Origin: Planctomycetota bacterium
GTDB lineage: Bacteria > Planctomycetota > GCA-002687715
Assembly (NCBI GenBank): GCA_002687715.1
Contig: NZBC01000098.1
Coordinates: forward strand, 1 to 35,168
Direction of reading: 5' to 3'
DNA: 35,168 nt
The position numbers and the translations under genes were made by a program. The notes under the pieces were generated by a model. It ran no database searches, was not told where the DNA came from, and saw only the letters and a program-made list of their open reading frames with translations. Positions 1 to 8,083 of this stretch are shown here, piece after piece (position 1 is the first letter of the stretch; the number at the start of each line of letters is the position of its first letter).

Positions 1-1304
1 CCGCCGCCACCGCCGCCACCGCCACCGCCGCCACCGCCGCCACCGCCGCCACCGCTGCCGCCACCGCCACCACTCCTGATACCGGTGCTGCTGACGGCAC
101 GGTCACGACCGCCACGGTCACCGCCGCCACCACTGACACCGGTGCCAACACTGCCACCGGTGCCAACGCTGCCAACCCCGCCACGATCACCACCCCCGTC
201 GCCGCCAACGCGGACGCCGCGGGATCGTCGGCCACCGCCGGGTCCTCGGAGCAGAACGCCGAGATGCCGACGACCCCCACCCGGGAAACGAAGGCCGTCG
301 TAACGCAGACGGCCGACCGTTCGACGCCCCTTCCGACGACGACCGCGACTGCGGGGTCGGCCACGACGGCGGCCACGACACGAACGGGCGCGGCGCCCAA
401 CCCGGCCGCTCCCATCAGCGGGTCCGCACCGACACCGGCCGCTGGCTCGGACGGGACGGCGGGCGAATCGTCACTGGGATCGCAGAGCGAAGGACGCAAC
501 GAATCGCAGCCGGAGACGTCCGGGTTCGGAGCGCAGCCCAACCCAACGGTCTCCAAGGCGCCGAACTCCTCCCCCGCCTACGACGCCGCGTCGAAGCTGT
601 CACCGCAAGACGACCCGGCCGCGAAGAGCGCGACGCACCCCCACCCCGACCGCGCCGCGACCCAGGACGTCAGCGCCGCGCAATCGACCTCGCGCACGGA
701 GGCCGCGGCCGCACCGATCGCGCCGTCGAGCACCGTCACCATCGAAGCCCCGACCGCCGAGGCTCCCGCCGCGTCCACCGGCATCGCATCCGCTACAGGC
801 GTCTCCCGCGCGTCCACGATGCGCCCCGCCGCTACGGCCGCTCCAGCGAACGATGGCCTGGACGTCGAGCGCATCCTCGACCAGGTCAAGCTCCGGCTCG
901 CTCCGAAGCGCCCCGAGATCACCGTGCGGCTTGACCCGCCGGAACTCGGCCGACTCCACCTGAAGCTCGCCATGCGCGGAGGCCAGCTCTCCGCCACGGT
1001 GACGGCTGACGACGCCCGCGTTGCGCGGCTGTTCGAGTCCGACATCGGACGCCTCGTCCGCACGCTCGATGAGGCCGGCATCCGGGTCGGCCAGATCGAA
1101 GTGCGCGCAGAAACGGGCTCGGCGAACGACGCGCCGCGCGGCGACGTGTCGCAGCAGACCCAGACCGATCGTGACCGCGACGGGCGGGACGGCGCGCACC
1201 GATCTGCGCGTCCTCAGTCGGACGTTGACGTCGACGCGTCCCTGGAACCCAAGAAGAGCGTCGTCGCGCACGGTAGCGAAGGTGCCCTCGACGTCTTGAT
1301 CTAA
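1..1304 (+). CDS. fliK: FliK flagellar hook-length control protein, 5'-truncated by window edge
   Basis: FliK is the secreted ruler that sets hook length and switches the export gate from hook to filament substrates. The frame (codons from base 3) is open from the window edge, so the first ATG at 264 is not the real start; 433 residues are visible. The N-terminal two thirds are low-complexity Ala/Thr/Pro/Ser sequence, typical of FliK linkers. The last third (from about base 858) is the conserved FliK C-terminal domain, with the LDPPELGRLHLKL core followed by an ARLFESDIGRLVRTL helix and the GIRVGQIEV strand. It is followed after 9 bp by flgD, whose ribosome-binding site overlaps its stop codon. 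The family call is secure from the C-terminal core and the genomic position; the N-terminus is unknown. Confidence 0.9.
   Translation, partial: AATAATATAATAATAATAAATATTPDTGAADGTVTTATVTAATTDTGANTATGANAANPATITTPVAANADAAGSSATAGSSEQNAEMPTTPTRETKAVVTQTADRSTPLPTTTATAGSATTAATTRTGAAPNPAAPISGSAPTPAAGSDGTAGESSLGSQSEGRNESQPETSGFGAQPNPTVSKAPNSSPAYDAASKLSPQDDPAAKSATHPHPDRAATQDVSAAQSTSRTEAAAAPIAPSSTVTIEAPTAEAPAASTGIASATGVSRASTMRPAATAAPANDGLDVERILDQVKLRLAPKRPEITVRLDPPELGRLHLKLAMRGGQLSATVTADDARVARLFESDIGRLVRTLDEAGIRVGQIEVRAETGSANDAPRGDVSQQTQTDRDRDGRDGAHRSARPQSDVDVDASLEPKKSVVAHGSEGALDVLI
3..71. repeat. GCC/ACC trinucleotide-type repeat in fliK
   Basis: An almost uninterrupted run of GCC and ACC codons, mostly in a GCC-GCC-ACC 9-bp unit, encodes an Ala-Ala-Thr tract in the FliK linker. 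It begins at or before the window edge. Such a tract can change length by slippage without breaking the frame. Confidence 0.85.
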
Positions 1305-1313
1305 GGAGCAGCA

Positions 1314-1892
1314 ATGGAACCTAACGCCATCCAACCCACGCAGGCCAGCGGCCTGACGGCGCAGTTCGGGAATCAGGACGTCAACAAGCAGGCGTTCCTC
1401 AACCTGCTCGTCACGCAACTGCAAAACCAGGACCCCTTCGAGCCCGTGGGGAACGAGGAGTTTCTGGCGCAGCTCGCGACGTTCTCGCAACTCGAGGAGT
1501 CGCAGTCGACCAACGCGCTGCTCGGCAACCTGATCACGATCAACCAGGCCGACCTCGCACTGGGCGGCCTCGCGCAAGGGGCGAGCCTCGTCGGCAAGGT
1601 GGTCGAGTACCTGGACCCCGAAACCGGACAGCAGATCCGCGGGACCGTCTACAGCGTCTTCTTCGATCCGGGCGGCGTGCTCGTCGAAGTCGACGGCAAC
1701 ATCGTGCCGGCAGGGAGCATCGTCACCATCAGCACCGAGGCACCAAGCAGCCTGTCTACCAGCAACGGCGGGACAGGTTCGGGAAGTCCTTCGGGCACCT
1801 CAGGTACCTCAGGCACCACGGGTGGCTCGCCGGGAACTCCGACCTCACCAACCGGATCCACCACTCCGGTGGACGAGGGTCCCACAACCTAG
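1314..1892 (+). CDS. flgD: FlgD hook-capping protein
   Basis: FlgD forms the scaffold cap on which hook subunits polymerise. The 192-residue product has the typical N-terminal block: VNKQAFLNLLVTQLQNQDP, then EEFLAQLATFSQLEE, then the region SLVGKVVEY that starts the tudor-like part. The C-terminal immunoglobulin-like domain of longer FlgDs is absent; instead the last ~45 residues are Ser/Gly/Thr/Pro-rich with repeated SGT units. The start ATG has AAGGAG five bases upstream, overlapping the fliK stop. It sits between fliK and flgE as in many flagellar operons. Confidence 0.95.
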   Translation: MEPNAIQPTQASGLTAQFGNQDVNKQAFLNLLVTQLQNQDPFEPVGNEEFLAQLATFSQLEESQSTNALLGNLITINQADLALGGLAQGASLVGKVVEYLDPETGQQIRGTVYSVFFDPGGVLVEVDGNIVPAGSIVTISTEAPSSLSTSNGGTGSGSPSGTSGTSGTTGGSPGTPTSPTGSTTPVDEGPTT

Positions 1893-1955
1893 TCGTCCCG
1901 AGGACGTCGCCAGACCGCATTCCGTCACCCAGAAGCGTAGAGAAAGAGAGAGATC

Positions 1956-3935
1956 ATGCAGAGGGCCCTTCTGTCCGCGTTGTCCGGACTCCGTATCAAC
2001 CAGCAGTACCTGGACATCATCGGTAACAACCTCGCCAACACGTCCACACCCGGCTACAAGCAGAACCGGGTGACCTTCACCGAACTCATGGGCCAGACGC
2101 TGAGACCCGCGTCCGGGCCGACCAGCGACACGGGCGGTCGCAACCCGTCGCAGATCGGCAACGGCGCGGCGATCGGGTCGATCGACCGCAACTTCGCGCA
2201 GGGAAGCCTGCTCAGCACGGGGCGGAACCTCGACCTCGGTATCCAGGGCGACGGGTTCTTCGTCGTGTCCGACGGCAACGAGAACTACTTCTCGCGTGTC
2301 GGCACCTTCGGCCTCGACGCGGACGAGTACCTGGTGGATCTGCGCTCCGGCTACCGCGCGCAGAACATGCTGGGCGGCGACATCCAGATCCGTCTCAACA
2401 CCGTCATCCCGGCAGAAGAAACGACCAACGTCGACTTCCAGGGAAACCTCCCGGGCGTCATCGAAGGCCCGCTCGCTGAGGAGCTGCTGACGGACGCGCC
2501 GTTCGAGAATCACCAGCCCGCAGTGGTGATCGCGGACAGCGCTGAACCCTACGTCGTCAACAACGGCGATGACCTCCTCATCGAGGTCGACAACGGCGCG
2601 ATGGAGAACATCAACATGACGGGCATTGCGACCGCGGGCGCGGCCACCGCGGCCGAGCTCGCCATCGCAATCAATGACGCCAACATCGACGGGCTCACGG
2701 CCGTCGACAATGGCGGCACGCTCGAGTTGCGCACCAACAGCACGGGATCGACTTCGGCTCTGTTCCTGTCGATGTCCTCCGGCAACCAGGTCGGCCAGGC
2801 GGTGTTCAACGCGAGCCTCGGCACCACCGTCCTCGGCAGCGAGGCGACCGCGGTTGGCCTCACCAACCTCAACGACCTCTCTGCCAACACCCGCGACTAC
2901 GAGGCGGGTGACCGCATCATGCTCAGCGGGACGCTCATCGACGGCGCCGCGGTCATGGGCGAGTTCGTCTATGGCGACCCCGCAGTGAACCCGCAGTATC
3001 ACGGCACCGACCTCGCCGCGATGGTGAGCCGCTTGAACCAGGTCCTGCTCAGCACCGACCCGAGCAACGGCGCCACCGCGACGTTCGAGACCGACGGCAC
3101 CATCAAGGTCGTCGCCAATAGCACCGGCGCCGCCAACGTCACCGTGCTCGTGCAGGACGTCCCGAGCACCGACCCCCTCAACCCCGCCGGCCAGACGAAC
3201 TGGACGACTCACTTCTTCCGCAACACCGTGCAAGGCGCGGATCCGGACGACTACTCCGTCGTGACGAGCATTTTCGACTCGACGGGTCAGCCCCACAGTC
3301 TCACGCTCGACTTCGTTCGGGCGAACGACGGCACCTGGACGCTCACCCCGTCCATCGATCCCATCGAGGGGACGATCCTCACCCCACCCATCACCGGCAT
3401 CGGTTTCGATCAGAACGGCATGCTGAACCAGGTTCCCCCGTCAGGCATCGACATCCAGTGGTCGACGGTCCCCGGCACCCACACCGTCAACCTCGACCTC
3501 GGGACGGCAGGCGTGACGGACGGGCTCACCCAGTTCGGCCTCGCCGGGTCGGCCATCGGGCTCGCCGATGGCTACACCGCCGGTTCGCTGAACTCGATCT
3601 CGGTCCGCGCAGACGGCGTCATCGAGGGCTTCTACACCAACGGCCAGATCCAGGATCTCGATCAGCTCGGTGTCGCTCTGTTCATGAACCCGATCGGGCT
3701 CGACGGCGTCGGCGGCAGTCTGTACTCGATGTCCTCGAACTCGGGGCAGCCGATGATGGTGGCACCGCAATCGGGATCGGCCGGGGCGATCGTGGCGGGC
3801 TCGCTCGAGGCGTCCAACGTCGACATCGCCGAGGAGTTCGTGCATCTCATCGAAGCGCAACGGAGCTTCCAGGCCAACGCGCGGATGATCTCGACGACCG
3901 ACGAGATTCTCGCCGAACTCGTGAACCTCGTGTAG
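1956..3935 (+). CDS. flgE: FlgE flagellar hook protein
   Basis: FlgE is the subunit of the flagellar hook. At 659 residues it is longer than enterobacterial FlgE (about 400), with the extra length in the variable surface domains. The N-terminal rod/hook helix contains IIGNNLANTSTPGYKQNRV, and the C-terminal helix contains EASNVDIAEEFVHLIEAQR followed by FQANARMISTTDEIL, which together form the D0 coiled coil. The middle includes VTSIFDSTGQPHSLTLDF, a FlgE core motif. A purine-rich AGAGAAAGAGAGAG tract precedes the ATG. It lies 63 bp after flgD. Confidence 0.96.
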   Translation: MQRALLSALSGLRINQQYLDIIGNNLANTSTPGYKQNRVTFTELMGQTLRPASGPTSDTGGRNPSQIGNGAAIGSIDRNFAQGSLLSTGRNLDLGIQGDGFFVVSDGNENYFSRVGTFGLDADEYLVDLRSGYRAQNMLGGDIQIRLNTVIPAEETTNVDFQGNLPGVIEGPLAEELLTDAPFENHQPAVVIADSAEPYVVNNGDDLLIEVDNGAMENINMTGIATAGAATAAELAIAINDANIDGLTAVDNGGTLELRTNSTGSTSALFLSMSSGNQVGQAVFNASLGTTVLGSEATAVGLTNLNDLSANTRDYEAGDRIMLSGTLIDGAAVMGEFVYGDPAVNPQYHGTDLAAMVSRLNQVLLSTDPSNGATATFETDGTIKVVANSTGAANVTVLVQDVPSTDPLNPAGQTNWTTHFFRNTVQGADPDDYSVVTSIFDSTGQPHSLTLDFVRANDGTWTLTPSIDPIEGTILTPPITGIGFDQNGMLNQVPPSGIDIQWSTVPGTHTVNLDLGTAGVTDGLTQFGLAGSAIGLADGYTAGSLNSISVRADGVIEGFYTNGQIQDLDQLGVALFMNPIGLDGVGGSLYSMSSNSGQPMMVAPQSGSAGAIVAGSLEASNVDIAEEFVHLIEAQRSFQANARMISTTDEILAELVNLV

Positions 3936-3951
3936 CCCCGGTAGCGCGACG

Positions 3952-4875
3952 ATGATGCACCACCAGGTCGACGTCAGGAAGCGCATCTCCGGGATCAAAG
4001 ATGCCAAGGGGGTGGGGAGCGACAACCTCAATCCGCTGTGGTTCCTCCTCGCCGGCGTCTTGGTCGTGGGCGCGATCATCTCCTTGACCCAGCGGCGCCA
4101 GCGACGGCTGCACCAACAGTCGGAGCAGCGTCGCCGGGCCGAGCAGACGGCGGCGATGGAAGAACGGCTGAAGGAGCAGCAGAACAAGGCGGGGCGGCTG
4201 TCATTCGTCGACCCCGGCGAGCGGCCGCTGGCGGAATCGGTGGCGGCGCAGGCGCTCCTCGCCATCCGGAGCGATCAGGTTTGCGCGCTCTTCTCCGCTC
4301 AACCAGGACATCCACCGATCCGTGCTCACGTCACCGATCACCACGACGACGGACTCGAATTCGTACCGACCGGCAACGAACGCAGCTGGCTCGACGAGGG
4401 TCCCGGCTGGTGCGTGCGTCTCGAGGGCGCCGGCGAAGCAGTGGTCTTCCCGGTGGTGTTCATGCCAGCGCGCGACGTCACCGATCCGGACGGGATCTTC
4501 GCACTCTCCGATGGTCCGGGGGCGCGACTGCTGCACTCCGGTCGGGAAGGAGTGGAGCTCTCGGCCACCGTGCTACCAGCGGCCGGTCTCACCGGGTCGA
4601 ACGGAGAGGTCGCAGCGGCCACCGTGCTGGCACTCGGAATCAACACGGCGGTGGTGAGCTGTTCCCGCAGCCTCCACCGCGGGGATCGCGTCTCCCTCCG
4701 CATCGCGCTGCCTGACGAGCCAGATTCGGTGGAGTTCTCCTCCCGGATCCGGTCAGTCAAGCGCGACGAATTCGGACGCCAGCTCTCGGAGTTCGCTCTG
4801 GAAGCCAGCCCTGGCGCCGGGCGCGACATCCTCGCCCGGTTCCTCGCATCTACCACTCTTCAACCTGCTGGCTGA
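3952..4875 (+). CDS. Membrane-anchored PilZ-like protein in flagellar operon
   Basis: The product is 307 residues. After about 25 residues it has one membrane segment (LWFLLAGVLVVGAIISL), then a charged Arg/Gln/Glu-rich stretch (about residues 43-80) likely to be a helix or coiled coil, then two beta-rich segments. The last ~80 residues, with GDRVSLRIALPD and FSSRIRSVKRDEFGRQLSEFAL, resemble a PilZ or YcgR-type barrel. The usual c-di-GMP motifs (RxxxR and D/NxSxxG) are not clearly preserved, so nucleotide binding is doubtful. Its place just after flgE, where motility regulators or stator genes often lie, suggests a role in motor or assembly control; that is inference. A second ATG follows the first directly, and neither has a strong ribosome-binding site. 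Confidence 0.6.
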   Translation: MMHHQVDVRKRISGIKDAKGVGSDNLNPLWFLLAGVLVVGAIISLTQRRQRRLHQQSEQRRRAEQTAAMEERLKEQQNKAGRLSFVDPGERPLAESVAAQALLAIRSDQVCALFSAQPGHPPIRAHVTDHHDDGLEFVPTGNERSWLDEGPGWCVRLEGAGEAVVFPVVFMPARDVTDPDGIFALSDGPGARLLHSGREGVELSATVLPAAGLTGSNGEVAAATVLALGINTAVVSCSRSLHRGDRVSLRIALPDEPDSVEFSSRIRSVKRDEFGRQLSEFALEASPGAGRDILARFLASTTLQPAG

Positions 4876-4889
4876 CGGAGGATTCGACG

Positions 4890-7511
4890 ATGTCACCCAC
4901 GACCGACAAGCTGCTTGAACGCGGTGAAGGTCTCTTCATGAACGACGAGTTCGAAGCCGCCGCGCGCTGCTTCGAGCAAGCCGTCGCCGCCGACGCCGCA
5001 TGCGGTCGCGCCTGGAACGACCTCGGCGCCGCACGCCATGCCCTCGGTGATGAGCCGGGCGCATTGACGGCATTCGGCCGCGCGGTGGAGATTGCACCGG
5101 ACGACACCGATGCGGTCATCAATCTGACCCAGCTGTTGATGGCCGGGGATCGTTCCCAGCAGGCACCGCCGCACCTCCGTCGAGCGCTGGCCGCACATCC
5201 TGATCATGACGAGCTGCGCGCGCTACTCGACCAGCTCGGAGTCGAGGGACCGCAGCACCCCGCGGCCGTCCTCCTCGATTGGGACCGAACGCTGCGGAGG
5301 CATCGCGTCCTCCTTCGCCATGTCCTCGAGCAGACCGGGTATCGGCCGTGGTCAATCGGGCGCGACCTCGTCGAGGCGCTCGCGGGTGCGTGGGAGTGTC
5401 CCGTCGTCGACGCTGCAGCCCGCATCATCGACTCGTTGCCGACTGGGATCGTGGTCGTCGAAGACGGCGTCGGGGAGACGTCAGGTCTACGAGACCACGC
5501 CCGCACCCGAGGTATCCCGACGCTCGAGATCACGCCCGGCCCACGGCCCACCGAGGACCGGGTCATCGACGCGACCCTCGAACCGGAGCCGTTCGTGGAA
5601 GCGCTTCTGTCGACCATCTCCGCCCTCATCCCGCCGGTATCCACGGCCCCGTGCATCGACGTCGATCCGCTGCTCTCCATCGTGATCCCCACCTACTGCC
5701 GAGAGGTCTGTCTGCGCAACTTGTTGGACCGAATCGCGCTCCAGGACCTCCCACCCGCGCTCTTCGAGGTGTTGGTCGTGGACGACGGATCGCCGACACC
5801 CGTCACGGAGTGGTTGGACGCGAGCTGCGTTCCGTATTCACTACACCTCGATTGGCAGGAGAATGCCGGCCCCGCGACCGCACGCAACCGCGCGATCGCA
5901 CGCGCCCGCGCGCCCTACCTGCTCATCCTCAATGACGACGCCGTACCCGCGCGCGACAACTTCCGCCGCCATCTCGTCGGCCAACTCGGCACCGATCAGC
6001 CAACGACGATCCTGGGCAGCTTCGACTTCGATGCGCGGGCGTGCGAGGACCCGTTCACGGACCTCATGCAGCATTCGACCCTCCTGTTCGAGTACCTCGC
6101 AATGAAGGCGGGCGGTACGTACGGGTGGCGGTTCTTCTATACCTGCAATCTGAGCCTGCCCAAGGCATCGGTCGACGCGGTCGGCGGCTTCGACGAGTCG
6201 TTCCGCCACGCGATCTGCGAGGACACGGAGCTCGGAGTGCGACTCGACGACGCGGGGGTCCCGCTGCTCTATGACCCTCGGATCCGCTCGTGGCACGACC
6301 ATGACATGGATCACCAGCGCTATCGCCGACGCAGTGCGCTGCTGGGGCACTATCGCCTCCACTTCGTCGACCGGCATCCGCACATGGCCGGCAGGTTCCT
6401 CGGCGGGGAGCGCGAAGGCTTCAACCGCGATGCGTGGCTGCTTATCCGCCTGAAGACCGAGGAGATAGCCCCCGAGATCCCCGACCTCCTTCTTGACCTG
6501 AAGGCCGCGGAAGAGCGGGCACGGGCCTGGCCTGCAGGAGCGCCCGAGCGCAAGGCGGAGCTCCTCGCCATGACGAAGGTGGTCGACCGCGTCGGAATCC
6601 ACGACTGGCTGCGGGGCATGCTGGACACGCGGTTCGGCGCTGCGCAACCCGCGACGCCGCGGCCCGCACCCATCGACGCAAAGACCACGATCATCATCCC
6701 AAACCTGAACGGTTTCCCGCACGTCAAGGACTGTCTCGATACGCTCCGCACGCACACCGACGGTCCGCTACAGACGGTGATCATCGACAATGGATCGAAC
6801 GACGGCAGCCTAGAGTGGCTCCGCACGCAGCACGACATTCAGCTCCTCGAGATGGGCACGAACATCGGCGCACCCGCCGCACGAAACGCCGGGCTCCAGA
6901 TCGCCGAGGGCGAGACCATCGTGTTCAGCGATAACGACGTCCTGTTCACACCCAAGTGGCGCGAGCTCCTCATCGGCCACCTGGGGACCTGGCCAGACAT
7001 CGGCATCGTCGGCCCGATGAGCGACTACGTCTCGGGTCCACAGAAGACGCACGAGGGCGAGCAGCACGGTGAAGACCTCGACGCGTTCGCACGACGCTTC
7101 ACGGACGCCCACCGCGGCAGGGGAAACTACGCCTCCCGGCTGATCCTGTTCTTCATGATGTGCCGCAGGGACGTCATCGAGAAGATCGGTGGCATCGACC
7201 CGATCTATGGACGCTGGGGCTTCGAGGACGACGACTACTCGCTACGCACGCTCGCCGCGGGGTTCGAACTCAGGATCGCGCAGGACTGCTTCATCCGTCA
7301 CCTCGGCAGCCGCACGTCGAAGACCGCCAATATCGACTACGGGAGCCTCCTGCGCGAGAACTGGGAAGTGTTCAAGCGGAAGTGGCGCCTACCCCAGCAT
7401 CTCGCCTACGGCGAACCGTGGACGGTATCGACGGTCCTGAACCGCCCCTTCAACCGCGCGGAGCATTGGGTCCCGCTCGACGCCGGCTTGCCGGCGGCCG
7501 CGGCGACCTAG
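4890..7511 (+). CDS. TPR protein with two family-2 glycosyltransferase domains
   Basis: This 873-residue protein combines TPR-like helices (residues ~1-115), a ~145-residue linker domain I do not recognise, and two GT-A fold glycosyltransferase family 2 domains. The first GT starts near residue 262 with SIVIPTYCREV, has VVDDGSPTPV, a metal-binding NDDAVPA and the acceptor-base region GGFDESFRHAICEDTELG. The second starts near 599 with TIIIPNLNGF, then IIDNGSNDGS, FSDNDVLF and GRWGFEDDDYSLRTL. It is cytoplasmic, with no signal peptide. GGAGG lies 8 bp before the ATG, and it follows the PilZ-like gene by 14 bp in the flagellar operon. A role in flagellin O-glycosylation is a reasonable inference from TPR plus GT architecture and context, but the acceptor is unproven. 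Confidence 0.85.
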   Translation: MSPTTDKLLERGEGLFMNDEFEAAARCFEQAVAADAACGRAWNDLGAARHALGDEPGALTAFGRAVEIAPDDTDAVINLTQLLMAGDRSQQAPPHLRRALAAHPDHDELRALLDQLGVEGPQHPAAVLLDWDRTLRRHRVLLRHVLEQTGYRPWSIGRDLVEALAGAWECPVVDAAARIIDSLPTGIVVVEDGVGETSGLRDHARTRGIPTLEITPGPRPTEDRVIDATLEPEPFVEALLSTISALIPPVSTAPCIDVDPLLSIVIPTYCREVCLRNLLDRIALQDLPPALFEVLVVDDGSPTPVTEWLDASCVPYSLHLDWQENAGPATARNRAIARARAPYLLILNDDAVPARDNFRRHLVGQLGTDQPTTILGSFDFDARACEDPFTDLMQHSTLLFEYLAMKAGGTYGWRFFYTCNLSLPKASVDAVGGFDESFRHAICEDTELGVRLDDAGVPLLYDPRIRSWHDHDMDHQRYRRRSALLGHYRLHFVDRHPHMAGRFLGGEREGFNRDAWLLIRLKTEEIAPEIPDLLLDLKAAEERARAWPAGAPERKAELLAMTKVVDRVGIHDWLRGMLDTRFGAAQPATPRPAPIDAKTTIIIPNLNGFPHVKDCLDTLRTHTDGPLQTVIIDNGSNDGSLEWLRTQHDIQLLEMGTNIGAPAARNAGLQIAEGETIVFSDNDVLFTPKWRELLIGHLGTWPDIGIVGPMSDYVSGPQKTHEGEQHGEDLDAFARRFTDAHRGRGNYASRLILFFMMCRRDVIEKIGGIDPIYGRWGFEDDDYSLRTLAAGFELRIAQDCFIRHLGSRTSKTANIDYGSLLRENWEVFKRKWRLPQHLAYGEPWTVSTVLNRPFNRAEHWVPLDAGLPAAAAT

Positions 7512-7521
7512 GAGATGAGAC

Positions 7522-7597
7522 CAGGTACAAGGAGAACCCAGGATTCCAGAGCGAAGCTGTCTCTTCACCTGGGTTCCTGGGTCCTCCTTGGCACCTG
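7522..7597. repeat. Long imperfect inverted repeat (hairpin)
   Basis: Arms 7522-7549 and 7569-7597 pair over about 28 positions with three mismatches, one G-U and one bulge, enclosing a 19-base loop. It starts 11 bp after the glycosyltransferase stop codon. There is no T tract on either side, so it is not a canonical intrinsic terminator; it may stabilise the 3' end of the upstream mRNA or be a small palindromic element. Confidence 0.75.
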
Positions 7598-7642
7598 TGC
7601 ATTCCAACCGTCCCCTGCGATGTGGTGCAGCAAGCAGACGGC

Positions 7643-7677
7643 AAAAAAAACGCGGGACGCGCTCTCGCACGTCCCGC
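7643..7677 (-). terminator. Intrinsic terminator for leftward transcription
   Basis: On the minus strand a perfect 8-bp stem (GCGGGACG with CGTCCCGC; arms 7652-7659 and 7670-7677, 10-base loop) is followed by one base and eight T residues (A8 at 7643-7650 on the plus strand). This is a classic rho-independent terminator. No minus-strand gene is recognised to its right before the plus-strand gene flgF at 8084. Confidence 0.75.
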
Positions 7678-7993
7678 TCGTCTCCCTCCCACGTCCCGGC
7701 CACTCCCCCAAGGGCCGAGACTCGTTCAGCAGTATGTGTCCCGCTGATCGGGCGCGCGCAGCCGCCTAACCGCATCGCGCCATGCATGACTTCGTCTCGG
7801 TCGTGGGTGAAGGCGCAGGAAAGATTTTCGCCGCGGTGTCGAACCACGCACCACGGGGAAAGCGGTTCCGCGTGAACGGGAAAGGCGTTCAGGGTCGCGC
7901 TGCGCGCAGCAAAAGACGGACGCGAATGCGGGTTGGACACAAGTAGCTCCAGGCGGTGCGGATGCGTCGCACGGCGGCCTGACGGCACGGCGC

Positions 7994-8009
7994 GGGCGTG
8001 GGACTTGCA
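7994..8009 (+). promoter_or_regulatory. Candidate sigma-54 promoter upstream of flgF
   Basis: GGGCGTGGGACTTGCA matches the -24/-12 consensus (TGGCACG-N4-TTGCW) with the essential GG-N10-GC spacing (GG at 7995-7996, GC at 8007-8008) and a perfect TTGCA. It lies 75 bp before the flgF start, in the only large gap of the flagellar block. Sigma-54 control of rod and hook genes is known in several phyla; here it is inferred from this match alone. Confidence 0.5.
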
Positions 8010-8083
8010 TTGAGTGAGGCGGCCCGTGGTTCCACCACAAACGACCCCGGGCGCGTTTCTTTTCTTGAGAGAGAGAGAGCTAA

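Larger units (their letters stand above)
7512..8083. other. 572-bp intergenic region with regulatory structure
   Basis: This is the only large gene-free stretch in the flagellar block. No frame in it shows a recognisable protein. It contains, left to right, a long hairpin (7522-7597), a leftward intrinsic terminator (7643-7677), about 300 bp of unassigned sequence, and a sigma-54-like promoter (7994-8009) before flgF. The purine repeat at about 8066-8079 serves as the flgF ribosome-binding site. The unassigned part could encode a leftward small RNA ending at the terminator. Confidence 0.7.

Noticed and set aside
1845..3296. Long minus-strand open frame opposite flgE
   Set aside because: It is antisense to a clearly conserved hook gene; its Asp/Arg/Val-rich composition is typical of shadow frames in GC-rich DNA.
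7589..7602. TGGCACCTGTGCA as a sigma-54 promoter
   Set aside because: The spacing between GG and GC is 7, not 10, and the bases form part of the long hairpin.
7832..7848. tRNA T-arm-like stem-loop on the minus strand (CGTGG-TTCGACA-CCGCG)
   Set aside because: No matching acceptor stem, D arm or anticodon arm could be assembled around it, and it does not fit tRNA-Sec.
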